In this document: piece after piece, positions 35,577 to 44,319 of the stretch
How positions within the stretch are numbered: the stretch's first letter is position 1
Layout of the letters: each line of letters begins with the position of its first letter
Origin: Chthoniobacterales bacterium
Lineage (GTDB): Bacteria; Verrucomicrobiota; Verrucomicrobiia; Chthoniobacterales; UBA10450
DNA length: 47,168 nt
Assembly (NCBI GenBank): GCA_013815325.1
Contig: JACDGM010000019.1
Coordinates: 1 to 47,168 of the forward strand
Direction of reading: 5' to 3'
Translations under genes and position numbers: made by a program
Notes under the pieces: model-generated
The model's input: the letters and a program-made list of their open reading frames with translations, nothing else
Databases searched by the model: none
Told to the model about the DNA's origin: nothing

Positions 35577-35699
35577 ATGCGAACCACTCTTCTTTCCGCG
35601 CTCGGCGCCATCATCTTAATTGCGGCTTTCTCCAGCTGCTCTACGACCGTGAAGACGGATAACGGTCATGCCGTTACGACCGGTGTGCACACGCGCTAG
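35577..35699 (+). CDS. Very small lipoprotein (entericidin-like size)
   Basis: A 40-residue frame starting ATG at 35577, 18 bases after the ligase stop: MRTTLLSALGAIILIAAF, then the lipobox-like FSSC, then a short polar tail ending GVHTR and TAG at 35697. The signal peptide plus lipobox implies a membrane-anchored peptide of about 20 residues. It resembles entericidin-sized lipoproteins in size only. No strong ribosome binding site is visible, so expression is uncertain. Confidence 0.5.
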   Translation: MRTTLLSALGAIILIAAFSSCSTTVKTDNGHAVTTGVHTR

Positions 35700-35832
35700 G
35701 CATCGTTAGGCGAGCCGCCCGCAAGAGCCAGGGGCAACAAACTGGCGCAGCAGGACGCGCAAACGTTCGCCCGCTCCCGCGCGCGCAGATGGTGGGCAAA
35801 AAGGCGTGACTTGCGAACGGCGGTTTCGTTAA

Positions 35833-38136
35833 TTGGTCCACAACATTGTGAATGAAGCCAGCTCCGCCGCCCCTGCCACATCCTCCACCCCTACTCCCCA
35901 GGTTTTAATCCTCGAGCCGGACGAAAACCTCAGCGCCGAAATTGCTTCCTCGCTGGAGGAAGCGCTTCCCGGAACGAACAGCGCCTTCGCGCGCTCCGTT
36001 GGCGAGGCGCAGCAGCTCGCGGTCGCGCAGAAACCCGATCTATTTGTCCTCGATGTGGATTCGGTTTATGATTCGGCGCAGGAGTTTATTTACGATCTGC
36101 GCACGAGTCATCCCAATGCGCGCGCCATTATCCTGACCGCCACGCATTTCACCGCGCAACGCGAGCAGGTTGCTGGCTTGGGCGCGATGCACTTCCTGGA
36201 GAAACCATTTCCGCGCGCCGATTTTATGACGCTGGTCGAGGCGCTCCTCGCCCCCGGAAGCAGCGCGGAGGGCGAACGGTTCCAGGGGACTTTGAGCGAT
36301 CTGCACATCGCCGACATCATTCAATTGAAGTGCATCAGCGGCGCGACTTCGATGCTGGAGTTCACCGGTCCGCGCAAGGGAAAGGCCCGCGTCTATTTCG
36401 AAAACGGCCAGGTGCGCCATGCGACGGCACCGGGCAAGGAAGGTCGCGAGGCTTTCAACCAAATCGTCGATTGGAAAGGCGGCGTGATTTCGGAGGTGCC
36501 GGTGCCGGAGGGCACGCCGCGGACGATCACGCTCGATTGGCAGGTCTTGTTAATGGAGGCGGTGCGGCACATTGATGAAGCGCGCGGCACGGAGCCGGAG
36601 AAGGCGCCGGGAAAAGAACCGGCAAAAAGCGCCACGCACACCATTCTTGTGATCGACGATAGCTTGATGCTGCTCAGCTTCGTGAAGGAAATCCTCTCCG
36701 AGGAGCATTACGACGTCGTCACCGCGCCGACTGCGGAAGAGGGGCTGCAGGCCTGCCGCGCAACTGCGCCAGCTCTCATTTTGCTCGATTACGTTCTGCC
36801 CGACATGAAGGGCGACGAGGTCTGCCGCAAACTGATGGCCGACGCAGTGACCTCGAAAATTCCAGTGGTTTATATGTCGGGCTTCGGGAGCGATCTGCAG
36901 CCGGACCGAACTGAAATTCCCAACGTCATCGGCTCGTTAAGCAAACCGTTCACCTCCGAGTCGCTCATCAACGCGGTGCAGAATTATCTCGCGAACGGGG
37001 CTTGCGCCGTGAAGGACGCCAAGGCCTCCGCGATGATCGAGAAATCTGCAAAACCGGTCGAGGTGCGGTCTGCTTCGGATTCGTTAGGCAAAGGGGAGGA
37101 TGAACCTTTGACGCAGCCGGCAACGCCATCCCGTGCAGAACCGATGTCCGCTCCGCCGACGACCAGACCGGGACCGATCCGCGCAGCCGAGCAGCCGCTT
37201 TCCCGTCCCTCTGGCGAGCCGGTAATGGCAGGAGAAGCAACAACTTCGAAACAGGTGGCTGAGAAATCTTCCTCCACCGCTCCTCCTCCCATTCCAAAAT
37301 CAGAGACACCGCAGCCGCCTGCCGCCGTCTTCCAGGCTGAGTCCGTTTCGCCGGATTTGAGCAATGCTTATTTCTGCGGTGACTCGAGTTTTTTTTCGCT
37401 CCATTGGGCCTTGCAGACGATCGCGCGCGAAAAACTCACAGGCGCGCTGCGGGCGTTCTGGTCGCGGCCGTCGATCGAGCTGCTGGCGCGCGACGGCCAT
37501 GTGGTCGTGGTGACGACGCGGGATCCAAATCTTTATTGCGAAGAACCGCCCGTCACCATCCTTAACCTGGAAACGGAACGGATCGATGCGGCGCGCAACC
37601 AACAGACCCGTAGCGGTTGTCCGCTTTTCGTCACGCTCCTGAAAGAGGACCTCATCCTGCGCGAGCCGGGCTTGCAGCTCGTGCAGCACTACGGGCAGAA
37701 ATTATTCGCCCAACTTTGGACGGCCGAGCGCGTGCGCTTTGTTTTCGAGCAACAGGAGTTGCCCGCCTACACCCACGATCTGCCTTTGACCGAGGAAAAC
37801 ATCGATCAGTGGGCGCTTAGCACGTTGCGTTTCGTGCAATACCAGGAGCTCGAAACGAAGGCGACGGTCGATCCCGCCGGCGTGCCGGCTTACACCCGCG
37901 ACGGCTCCGAGCGGGTGCAACATTTGCGTCTCACGGCCGCGGAAGCCCAATTCGCCTCTCAATTCAACGGCAGCCGCTCGATCGCGCAAATCTCGAAGAA
38001 CCTGCGCCTCGACATCAAATTCGCGCGCCTCACGCTCTTCCGCTTTCTCGCCCTCGAGATCGTGGAGTGCTGGCCGGCGCAACTCGCGCAAAGGCCGGAG
38101 GCGCGCGGCGGCTTCCGGGGGATCTTCGGTCGTTAG
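35833..38136 (+). CDS. Multi-domain response regulator: REC, DUF4388, REC and C-terminal DUF4388-like domain
   Basis: 767 residues. The start is a TTG at 35833, or GTG at 35848. First receiver domain about 23-140 (VLILEPDENLS, LFVLDVDSV, IILTATHF, FLEKPF). A DUF4388/PATAN-type domain about 150-250 (GTLSDLHIADIIQLKCISGATSMLEF, RVYFENGQVRHA) follows. The second, more canonical receiver is at about 270-395: ILVIDDS, ILLDYVLPDMKGDE with the phospho-acceptor Asp, YMSGFG and SLSKPF. A Pro/Ser-rich linker of about 110 residues follows. The C-terminal domain (FFSLHWALQTIAREKLTGALRAF onward) looks like a second DUF4388-type module. No histidine kinase is nearby. Such proteins act in motility and gliding control in other phyla. 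Confidence 0.8.
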   Translation: MVHNIVNEASSAAPATSSTPTPQVLILEPDENLSAEIASSLEEALPGTNSAFARSVGEAQQLAVAQKPDLFVLDVDSVYDSAQEFIYDLRTSHPNARAIILTATHFTAQREQVAGLGAMHFLEKPFPRADFMTLVEALLAPGSSAEGERFQGTLSDLHIADIIQLKCISGATSMLEFTGPRKGKARVYFENGQVRHATAPGKEGREAFNQIVDWKGGVISEVPVPEGTPRTITLDWQVLLMEAVRHIDEARGTEPEKAPGKEPAKSATHTILVIDDSLMLLSFVKEILSEEHYDVVTAPTAEEGLQACRATAPALILLDYVLPDMKGDEVCRKLMADAVTSKIPVVYMSGFGSDLQPDRTEIPNVIGSLSKPFTSESLINAVQNYLANGACAVKDAKASAMIEKSAKPVEVRSASDSLGKGEDEPLTQPATPSRAEPMSAPPTTRPGPIRAAEQPLSRPSGEPVMAGEATTSKQVAEKSSSTAPPPIPKSETPQPPAAVFQAESVSPDLSNAYFCGDSSFFSLHWALQTIAREKLTGALRAFWSRPSIELLARDGHVVVVTTRDPNLYCEEPPVTILNLETERIDAARNQQTRSGCPLFVTLLKEDLILREPGLQLVQHYGQKLFAQLWTAERVRFVFEQQELPAYTHDLPLTEENIDQWALSTLRFVQYQELETKATVDPAGVPAYTRDGSERVQHLRLTAAEAQFASQFNGSRSIAQISKNLRLDIKFARLTLFRFLALEIVECWPAQLAQRPEARGGFRGIFGR

Positions 38137-38145
38137 GCTGGACGC

Positions 38146-38226
38146 TGCTCACGAGAGGAGTCGAACCTCCACGGGTTTCCCCATACGGTCCTGAGCCGTA
38201 CGCGTCTGCCATTCCGCCACGTGAGC
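38146..38226 (-). tRNA. tRNA-Leu (anticodon CAG)
   Basis: On the minus strand the acceptor stem GCTCACG/CGTGAGC, a D-arm beginning GCGGAATGGCAGACGC, an anticodon stem TACGG/CCGTA with loop CTCAGGA (anticodon CAG), a long variable arm typical of class II tRNAs, and a T-arm with TTCGACT loop are all present. The discriminator is A; CCA is not encoded. It reads CTG, a major leucine codon in GC-rich genomes. Confidence 0.95.
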
Positions 38227-38280
38227 GTCGCGCCCGAGGGGCTGTAAAGTGCCCGCGACCGTCTCGACCGCAAGCGCCAA

Positions 38281-39159
38281 TCAGGCCCGGCGCTTTGTGC
38301 GGGCGCGCCCTTCGATGGCGGCCGCTTTGCGCGCCTCGCCTAACGAGCGCAGGAGGTCGGCGTAATTCGAGACCACGACCTCGTAGTCTTCCGGCGGGCT
38401 CGCCGCAAGCTGCTCCCAAGCATCGAGCGATCGGCGATAAAGCTCTCCCGCCTCCGCGTATTCCCCGCGCGAATGAAAAACGACCGCCAGGTTGCAATGC
38501 GATTGCGCGATATCGGCGTGCCCAGCGGGATGGGCCCGGGTGCGAATGGCGAGAGCGCGCCGGTGCATGTCTTCCGCTTCGGAATAACGCCGCTCGTTTG
38601 TGTAAAACACCCCCAGATTGTTCAGGACCGCGGCGACATCGGGATGGTTCGGTCCGAGCTGTTTTTCGTAGAGCTCGAGCGCCTGAAGGTAATACGGTTC
38701 GGCCGCTTTTTGCTGGCCGCTCTTACGATAAATCAAGGCCACGTTGTTGAGCAGCGTCCCGAGCTCGCGGTGCGCAATCGGCTCGAGCTGACTGCCCGCG
38801 TGGATCGCCGTTTCGTAAAAACCGATCGCCGCTTCCTGTTCCCCGAGCACTTCGCAGAGATAAGCGAGGCGGCGCGCACGGCGGTAGATGAGGCTTTGGT
38901 CCGCCGGAGCGACGTGTTCCGCGATCCTCAGCGCTTTGGCAAGGTAGGGCTTCGCCCGATCGCGCCTGCCTTGCTCTTCGAAGAGGAGCCCGAGCCGTTC
39001 GTAGCTCGTGCCTAACGATGGATGGTTTTCCGCAAAAATTCGGCTGGCCAATTTAAGCGCGGTTTCCGCGAGGCGAGTTGCTTCCTGGAACCGCCCCCCG
39101 GCCCGCAGCGTCTCCAGTTTATCGTTCAGTATCTGCCAGAGCTGCGCTTCGCCTTTCAC
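38281..39159 (-). CDS. Tetratricopeptide repeat protein (kinesin-light-chain-like TPR)
   Basis: 292 residues, almost entirely TPR helices with the 42-residue KLC-type spacing. Good units are GRFQEATRLAETALKLASRIFAENHPSLGTSYERLGLL, LGTLLNNVALIYRKSGQQKAAEPYYLQALELYEKQLGPNHPDVA and VLNNLGVFYTNERRYSEAEDMHRRALAIR (each described here in part, at about residues 22-65, 132-175 and 176-217). No signal peptide, so it is probably cytosolic and protein-binding. It follows the lptE-like gene by 4 bases and is the last gene of a three-gene run. Partner unknown. Confidence 0.8.
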   Translation of the reverse strand: MKGEAQLWQILNDKLETLRAGGRFQEATRLAETALKLASRIFAENHPSLGTSYERLGLLFEEQGRRDRAKPYLAKALRIAEHVAPADQSLIYRRARRLAYLCEVLGEQEAAIGFYETAIHAGSQLEPIAHRELGTLLNNVALIYRKSGQQKAAEPYYLQALELYEKQLGPNHPDVAAVLNNLGVFYTNERRYSEAEDMHRRALAIRTRAHPAGHADIAQSHCNLAVVFHSRGEYAEAGELYRRSLDAWEQLAASPPEDYEVVVSNYADLLRSLGEARKAAAIEGRARTKRRA

Positions 39160-39163
39160 GGCC

Positions 39164-39673
39164 TTACCAGCCTTCGCTCAACTGACTGACGAGATGAACG
39201 GCCAGCTCTTCGGCAGCGAGGGGAAGCGCCTGCCGCTCGTCAGTTGTGATGTCGTCGCCGACGAAGAAGCTGGTGGTGCCGTAGACGAATGCCGCCGGCC
39301 CGAGAGCTTTGCCGGTGGCGCGGTCGACGAGCGAATAACGAACCTTCATTACGAGATTAAACTCCACGGTGGCGAGAACGTTCCCGCGCACCGAGCGCGC
39401 GGGCGCGCGCACGACCTGGTCGATTTCGCCTATTAGGATGGCGTCCGCATCGTCTCTGCCAGCGATGCGATATGTGCCGTCCTGTTGGAATTGCTTAACG
39501 ACGCTGTCGGTGATGAGGACCGAGATGCGCGGGATAAGCGTGCTGTTCTTGAAGGTCGGGATGGCGATGGAATGGACCGCCCGCAGATAATACGGCTGGA
39601 TCGGACCGATGTGATAGCCGGCGCAGCCGGTTAACGAAAACAGCAGCAGCGCCGCGGCGCAGAGCCTTCTCAC
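39164..39673 (-). CDS. lptE: LptE-like LPS-assembly lipoprotein
   Basis: 169 residues starting with GTG at 39673, directly after the TAG of the upstream gene with no gap. The signal peptide ends in a lipobox (LTGC), and the mature start GCAGYHIGP matches the LptE family. Conserved parts follow: SIAIPTFKNSTLIPRISVLITDSVV and ADAILIGEIDQV, then LVMKVRYSLVDRATGKAL. LptE plugs the LptD barrel and helps place LPS in the outer membrane. Its presence, with the BamD-like gene, indicates an LPS-type outer membrane. Confidence 0.82.
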   Translation of the reverse strand: MRRLCAAALLLFSLTGCAGYHIGPIQPYYLRAVHSIAIPTFKNSTLIPRISVLITDSVVKQFQQDGTYRIAGRDDADAILIGEIDQVVRAPARSVRGNVLATVEFNLVMKVRYSLVDRATGKALGPAAFVYGTTSFFVGDDITTDERQALPLAAEELAVHLVSQLSEGW

Positions 39674-40912
39674 CTACGGAGTGGCCGACGCCTCAGGCGT
39701 AGGCGATGGCTCGGGCGTGGCCGAAACATCCGGCGAAGCGGAAGCACCGGCCGAAGCAGGCGGTGGGAGCGAATCGGCCGAAGGCGGCAAAGGCGCGAGG
39801 TCGCTCGAATCGGCCCGCATCTCCGGCCGGGCCGGCTCGCGTTCTTCGTGCGGAGGCGGCTCTGCGGGGGGCGCCTGCGCTATCGATTTTTTCGGCGGAT
39901 TCTTCTTCGCGTTCTGTTCCGCGATCATGGCCGCCGATTGCAGTTTGGCGTCTCCGACCTTCGCGCGCAGTTGGTCGATCCGATGCTTGGCCACCGCGCT
40001 TGCCTGCGATCCCGGCTGCTGCCGAATCACTTCATTATAATAAATGACAGCGGCGCGATACTCTTTGTGGCGGTCATAAAATTGGGCAACCTCGAGTGAA
40101 TTGCCCATCTGCCGCTGATCCAGCTTGCGCAGGTTGTCCTGCGCTTGCGGAGCCTTTTCGCTCTTCGGAAAACGGAAAAGGAAATCCTGGAATGCGGTCC
40201 GCGCCTGCTCGGTCGCGTTTGGATCGTAGCTGCCGCCGTTGGCGGCCTTCAACCAGATGTAGCCGATCTGATATTGCGCATCGACCGCCAGCGGATCGTT
40301 AGGGAATTTCTCCACTACAGCCTGGTAGGCATTGATGGCGAGATCCCCCGCGCCCTGCTTCTCGCGCGCGCGCCCGATATCGAATTGCGCCCGCGCCGTG
40401 TAGCGGCCATAGGGCGCGCTGCGCACGATCGCGGCGAAGACCTCGACCGCGCTGTCCATCGAAGTCCCCAGCGGCACGCCGAGGAGTTTGATTTTTTTCC
40501 CGTTGACGTAGAGCTCGCCGATGCGGAACTGCGCTTCGATCGCCTCCGCGAAATGCTCAGTGTTTGGATAAAATTCCATCAAGGCCCGATAGGAGCCGGC
40601 GGCTTTGATGAGGTCGCCGTTTTCCTCCAGAATTTTCGCGTAACGAAAGAGCGCGCCGGAAGCGAGGGTCGATTTCGGATGTTTTTTGACGAGGGTGCGG
40701 TAGGCCTTGAGCGCGCGCGAACGATTACCTTCCTGTTCCGCCTTCTGTCCGGTCTGGAAGAGTTCCTCGGCGTTGCCGCTGATCTCCTCTTCTCCCGGGG
40801 CCTGATATTTCACCTTGTCGTTCGGACGAAAGACGACCGGAGCCGGGCTTCGCTGCGGAAAGAGAATGCAGGCCGCGGCGGCCAAAAGGAGGAAGCGAAA
40901 TCGATGGCTCAT
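39674..40912 (-). CDS. BamD/YfiO-like outer-membrane assembly TPR protein
   Basis: 412 residues from the ATG at 40912 (MSHRFRFLLLAAAACILFP signal peptide); the open frame extends 55 codons upstream into non-family sequence. TPR units of the BamD/CpoB type are evident: EELFQTGQKAEQEGNRSRALKAYRTLVKKHPKS, AAGSYRALMEFYPNTEHFAEA, AINAYQAVVEKFPNDPLAVDAQYQIGYI (in part), and AAVIYYNEVIRQQPGSQAS. A Pro/Ala/Glu-rich C-terminal tail follows. It may load BamA with outer-membrane proteins, or act like CpoB in envelope coordination. It lacks an obvious lipobox Cys at the expected place, so lipidation is uncertain. Operon with lptE and a TPR gene. Confidence 0.78.
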   Translation of the reverse strand: MSHRFRFLLLAAAACILFPQRSPAPVVFRPNDKVKYQAPGEEEISGNAEELFQTGQKAEQEGNRSRALKAYRTLVKKHPKSTLASGALFRYAKILEENGDLIKAAGSYRALMEFYPNTEHFAEAIEAQFRIGELYVNGKKIKLLGVPLGTSMDSAVEVFAAIVRSAPYGRYTARAQFDIGRAREKQGAGDLAINAYQAVVEKFPNDPLAVDAQYQIGYIWLKAANGGSYDPNATEQARTAFQDFLFRFPKSEKAPQAQDNLRKLDQRQMGNSLEVAQFYDRHKEYRAAVIYYNEVIRQQPGSQASAVAKHRIDQLRAKVGDAKLQSAAMIAEQNAKKNPPKKSIAQAPPAEPPPHEEREPARPEMRADSSDLAPLPPSADSLPPPASAGASASPDVSATPEPSPTPEASATP

Positions 40913-41039
40913 TCGGATTCGCAGGGTACTGAACGTTGTTCGCGGCGTCAAGCTGGGCACCCGCTCTCCGCCCCGACCGAAAGCGGGGGAAAAGCGCACT
41001 CGCTCCTTCTCATCCGATAGCACGAATAAACAGAGACGT

Positions 41040-41927
41040 TTGAATCTGACCGACCAGCAAAAAATCCGCATCGGCACGTGCGCCTGGAGCTTCGACGAAT
41101 GGAGCGGGCCGCTCTACCCGGCGGATTGGCCGTCGAGTCGCTGGCTCGAATTTTACGCCCGCCATTTTCCGGCGGTTGAGATCGACTCCACTTTTTACAG
41201 CGTGCCCGCCGAGACGACGGCACGGCGCTGGATCGAGATGACGCCGGCGAATTTCCGGTTCGCCTGCAAACTGCCGCGGGCGCTCACCCACGAACGGCGG
41301 CTGCGCGATTGCCGGGGCGAGCTGCTCGATTTTCTCCACGCGCTCGAGCCGCTCGCGCCGAAGCTGCAGGTCGTTCTGATTCAATTGCCGCCGTCGTACG
41401 GCCCGAAAGAGGAAAAGACCGCCTTTCGCGATTTCGTCGCGCAGCTCCCGGGCGATTTTCGTTTTGCGGTCGAGTTCCGCCATCCCGGCTGGCATCGGCC
41501 CAATTTCATTCGGCTCTTTGAAAAGCATCGGCTCTGCTGGGTTTGGTCCGACACCAGCCCGCTCAATGAGCGCAACCTCGCGCCCTTCGAATTCCAGCCG
41601 CTTACGACTGACTTCCTTTACCTCCGGCTGCTTGGCCACGCGGTAACGAAATATGATGGCGACGGGAAACGGGTCCATCGCTACGACAAGCTGCTCTGGA
41701 AACGTGAAGCCGCGCTCGACAGTTGGGCGCTCCGCATTCAGCGACACCTCGACGAAATTCGCAGCGTCTGGACTTTCGTGAACAACCACTACGAGGGTTT
41801 TGCGCCCGCCACCTGCCAGCGGCTCGCGCAACGGCTCGGCTTCGAGTTCCCCTTGCCTTCGGTCGAGACCATCTCGCCTAACGAGCGCGGCCAGCTCGAC
41901 CTTTTCGCAGAAACGCCGCCCGCCTAA
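41040..41927 (+). CDS. DUF72 family protein (YecE-like)
   Basis: 295 residues from a TTG at 41040, two bases of the usual GIGT-like beginning: LTDQQKIRIGTCAWSFDEW. The open frame reaches back to 40815 but overlaps the divergent BamD-like gene. TIM-barrel-like landmarks of DUF72 are VEIDSTFYSVPAETTARRW, FRFACKLPRALTHER, LIQLPPSYG, FAVEFRHPGW, LYLRLLGH and FVNNHYEGFAP. The catalytic role of this widespread family is not established. Its TAA stop lies in a GCCTAACGA word that also supplies the stop of the convergent serS gene. Confidence 0.87.
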   Translation: MNLTDQQKIRIGTCAWSFDEWSGPLYPADWPSSRWLEFYARHFPAVEIDSTFYSVPAETTARRWIEMTPANFRFACKLPRALTHERRLRDCRGELLDFLHALEPLAPKLQVVLIQLPPSYGPKEEKTAFRDFVAQLPGDFRFAVEFRHPGWHRPNFIRLFEKHRLCWVWSDTSPLNERNLAPFEFQPLTTDFLYLRLLGHAVTKYDGDGKRVHRYDKLLWKREAALDSWALRIQRHLDEIRSVWTFVNNHYEGFAPATCQRLAQRLGFEFPLPSVETISPNERGQLDLFAETPPA

Positions 41928-43195
41928 CGAATTTCTTTTGCGCCGAAATATGCCTGCAACTTTTCAGGGACCCGGACCGACCCATCCGCCTGCTGGTACG
42001 CTTCCACGAGCGCGGCGAAGAGACGCGGCAAGGCAGTGCCGGAGCCGTTGAGCGTATGGGGGAAGCGGTTTTTTCCTTCCGCTTCTTTGAAGCGGAGATT
42101 CATCCGGCGCGCCTGGAAGTCCTCGAAGTTCGAGCAGCTCGAAACTTCAAGATAGGTATTCTGTCCGGGCGACCAGACCTCGAGATCGTATGTTTTCGCC
42201 GAGCCGAATCCGACGTCGCCGGTGCACAATTCAATCACGCGGTAGTGCAAGCCTAACGACTGCAAGACGCGCTCCGCATCCGCGGTCAACGCTTCGTGTT
42301 CGGCGTAAGAATCTTCCGGCCTCGTGATTCTCACCAGTTCCACCTTGTCGAACTGATGCACGCGAATTATCCCGCGCGTCTCGCGGCCTGCGGACCCGGC
42401 TTCCCGGCGGAAACAAGGCGTGTAAGCGACATATTTTTTCGGCAACTCCGACGCCGCCAGGATCTCCTCCCGGTGGAGATTCGTCACCGGCACCTCGGCC
42501 GTCGGGGCGAGGAACATCGCGCCATCCTCGAAGCCGTACATGTCCTCCTCAAACTTCGGCAACTGCGTCGTCCCGATCATGCAATCGCGCCTAACGAGAA
42601 AGGGCGGGCTGACCTCCAGATAACCATGTTCGCGGCTGTGCAGATCGAGCATGAACTGGATCAGCGCGCGCTCCAGCCGCGCGCCCGCGCCGGTAAAGCA
42701 GATGAACCCGCTCCCGCTCAGCTTGGTCGCCCGTTCCGTGTCGAAAAGCTGCAGCTTCGCGCCGAGCGCGATGTGATCGAGGACCGGCCCGCTGAACCGG
42801 GGTTTCTCGCCCCATGTGCGCACCACCGGGTTCTCCGCGGCGGTCTTCCCAACCGGGGCACCCGGGTGGGGCAGGTTGGGAATATTGAGCAACAGATCGC
42901 GCTGTTGCTCTTCCGCGGCCGCCGTTTGCCTAACGAGCTCCGCGATCTCGTCGCCGATTTTGCGGACGCGCTCCTCCACCTCGGCGCAATCATCGCCCCG
43001 GCTGCGTGCAACGCCGACCTCTTTGCTCAGCCGTTTGCGGTCGGCATTAAACTGCTGCAGCGCTGTTTCCAGTTTGCGCCGTTCCGCATCGACGGCGAGG
43101 ACTTCGTCGATCTTTTGCTCTTCACCGCTGCCACGGGTGGCGAGCCGGCTTCGGACGAAGTCGGGCTTTTCGCGAATCAAACGGATGTCGAGCAT
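41924..43195 (-). CDS. serS: Serine-tRNA ligase
   Basis: 423 residues. The N-terminal long coiled-coil arm (about 30-105, RKLETALQQFNADRKRLSKEVG onward) that grips the tRNA variable arm precedes a class II synthetase core. Motif 2 is seen at YTPCFRREAGSAGRETRGIIRVHQFDKVEL (about 265-295) and motif 3 at NGSGTALPRLFAALVE. It charges tRNA-Ser, and indirectly supplies selenocysteine where used. The end overlaps the DUF72 stop by 4 bases through one shared GCCTAACGA word. Three more words lie inside (42251, 42589, 42928). Confidence 0.97.
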   Translation of the reverse strand: MLDIRLIREKPDFVRSRLATRGSGEEQKIDEVLAVDAERRKLETALQQFNADRKRLSKEVGVARSRGDDCAEVEERVRKIGDEIAELVRQTAAAEEQQRDLLLNIPNLPHPGAPVGKTAAENPVVRTWGEKPRFSGPVLDHIALGAKLQLFDTERATKLSGSGFICFTGAGARLERALIQFMLDLHSREHGYLEVSPPFLVRRDCMIGTTQLPKFEEDMYGFEDGAMFLAPTAEVPVTNLHREEILAASELPKKYVAYTPCFRREAGSAGRETRGIIRVHQFDKVELVRITRPEDSYAEHEALTADAERVLQSLGLHYRVIELCTGDVGFGSAKTYDLEVWSPGQNTYLEVSSCSNFEDFQARRMNLRFKEAEGKNRFPHTLNGSGTALPRLFAALVEAYQQADGSVRVPEKLQAYFGAKEIR

Positions 43196-43275
43196 GGGCA
43201 GGAGTTATCAGCGCTGCGCCTGCCTCGCAAACCGAAAGCGCGTGACTTCCCTCGGCGTGCCCGCATAATTCTCGC

Positions 43276-44319
43276 GTGGACCAGCTGAAGCTTCTCGGCG
43301 TCGCGCTTGGCCTCGCCTGCCTCGCCGGGCTAAATCTTTACCTCACGGTTTTCGTCACCGGGCTCGCGATTCAGCAGCACTGGATCGTCCTCGGGCCGGC
43401 CTACGAGTCGCTCGCCATCCTCAGCAATCCGGTGATCCTCTGGATTTCGGGCACGCTCTACGTTCTGGAATTTTTCGCCGACAAAATTCCGTGGGTCGAT
43501 TCAGCTTGGGACACGGTCCACACGATTATTCGCCCAATCGGCGGCGCGCTTCTTGCCATTCGCGTCCTTGGACAAACCACTCCGGCATTTGACCTCGCGG
43601 TCGCGCTTGCGGCAGGCGGCGCGAGTCTCGTCACCCACTCCGCCAAAGCCTCGACGCGTCTGGTAGCCAACGCTTCGCCCGAGCCGTTTTCGAATATCGG
43701 GCTCAGTCTGCTCGAAGACGTGACTGTCCTCGGCGGCCTCGCTCTTATACATTACAACCCGCTCTGGGCACTCGGCATTTTTGTTCTTCTCCTCTCGATC
43801 ATTCTCTATTTCGCCCCGAAGATTTTTCGGGCAGTGCGCGTGAAGCTCTGGCTGATCTGGAAAAAATTGAACGGGCCGGCCGGCCGCGACGCTTCGTCCA
43901 TCATCCCCACGACGCTCTCCTCGCGTTACGCCTCCGCTTTCGCGCGGGAAAATTTGTTAGGCGAGACAGTCGCCTGGGCAGTGCCGTGCATCGCCAGTCG
44001 CCTGCGCGGAGTCCCGGCGAATTCTTCCGGGGTTCTGGTGGCGACCAACGAAGATGCCGCCAAGCTTCTTTTCATAGCCCGCCACGGCTGGCGTGCTCGA
44101 GCGCAAACCATCAATCTTGATGGTTGCTCGGTAGGGCGGGCGCCGAAATTTCTTTCGGAAAATCTGGTCATCGGCGGGGAGAATGGCCGGCGGGCAAATT
44201 CCCTCTTCCTTTTCGAGCGCGGCCGCGGCGAACGGGTGCAGCAGATAGTGGATTTCGTCAACGGCCGGCTGGCGACGGCGGCTCCGCCTTCACCGGCACC
44301 GGCCGCGAGCATTGCCTAA
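43276..44319 (+). CDS. DUF4126 family membrane protein
   Basis: 347 residues starting at GTG 43276. The first 200 residues form the DUF4126 domain, with membrane helices and signatures such as GLACLAGLNLYLTVFVTGLA, FFADKIPWVDSAWDTVHTIIRPIGGALLA (in part), GASLVTHSAKASTRLVANASPEPFSN (in part) and LLEDVTVLGGLALIHYNP. The C-terminal 130 residues are cytosolic-looking and not recognised, ending in an Ala/Pro-rich tail. Function unknown. The stop GCC TAA is again a GCCTAACGA word. It is divergent from serS across 80 bases. Confidence 0.83.
   Translation: MDQLKLLGVALGLACLAGLNLYLTVFVTGLAIQQHWIVLGPAYESLAILSNPVILWISGTLYVLEFFADKIPWVDSAWDTVHTIIRPIGGALLAIRVLGQTTPAFDLAVALAAGGASLVTHSAKASTRLVANASPEPFSNIGLSLLEDVTVLGGLALIHYNPLWALGIFVLLLSIILYFAPKIFRAVRVKLWLIWKKLNGPAGRDASSIIPTTLSSRYASAFARENLLGETVAWAVPCIASRLRGVPANSSGVLVATNEDAAKLLFIARHGWRARAQTINLDGCSVGRAPKFLSENLVIGGENGRRANSLFLFERGRGERVQQIVDFVNGRLATAAPPSPAPAASIA

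Noticed and set aside
35696..35881. Minus-strand 61-codon frame with Cys-rich segment (CASCC)
   Set aside because: It overlaps the start of the response-regulator gene and the lipoprotein end, has no ribosome binding site and no family match.
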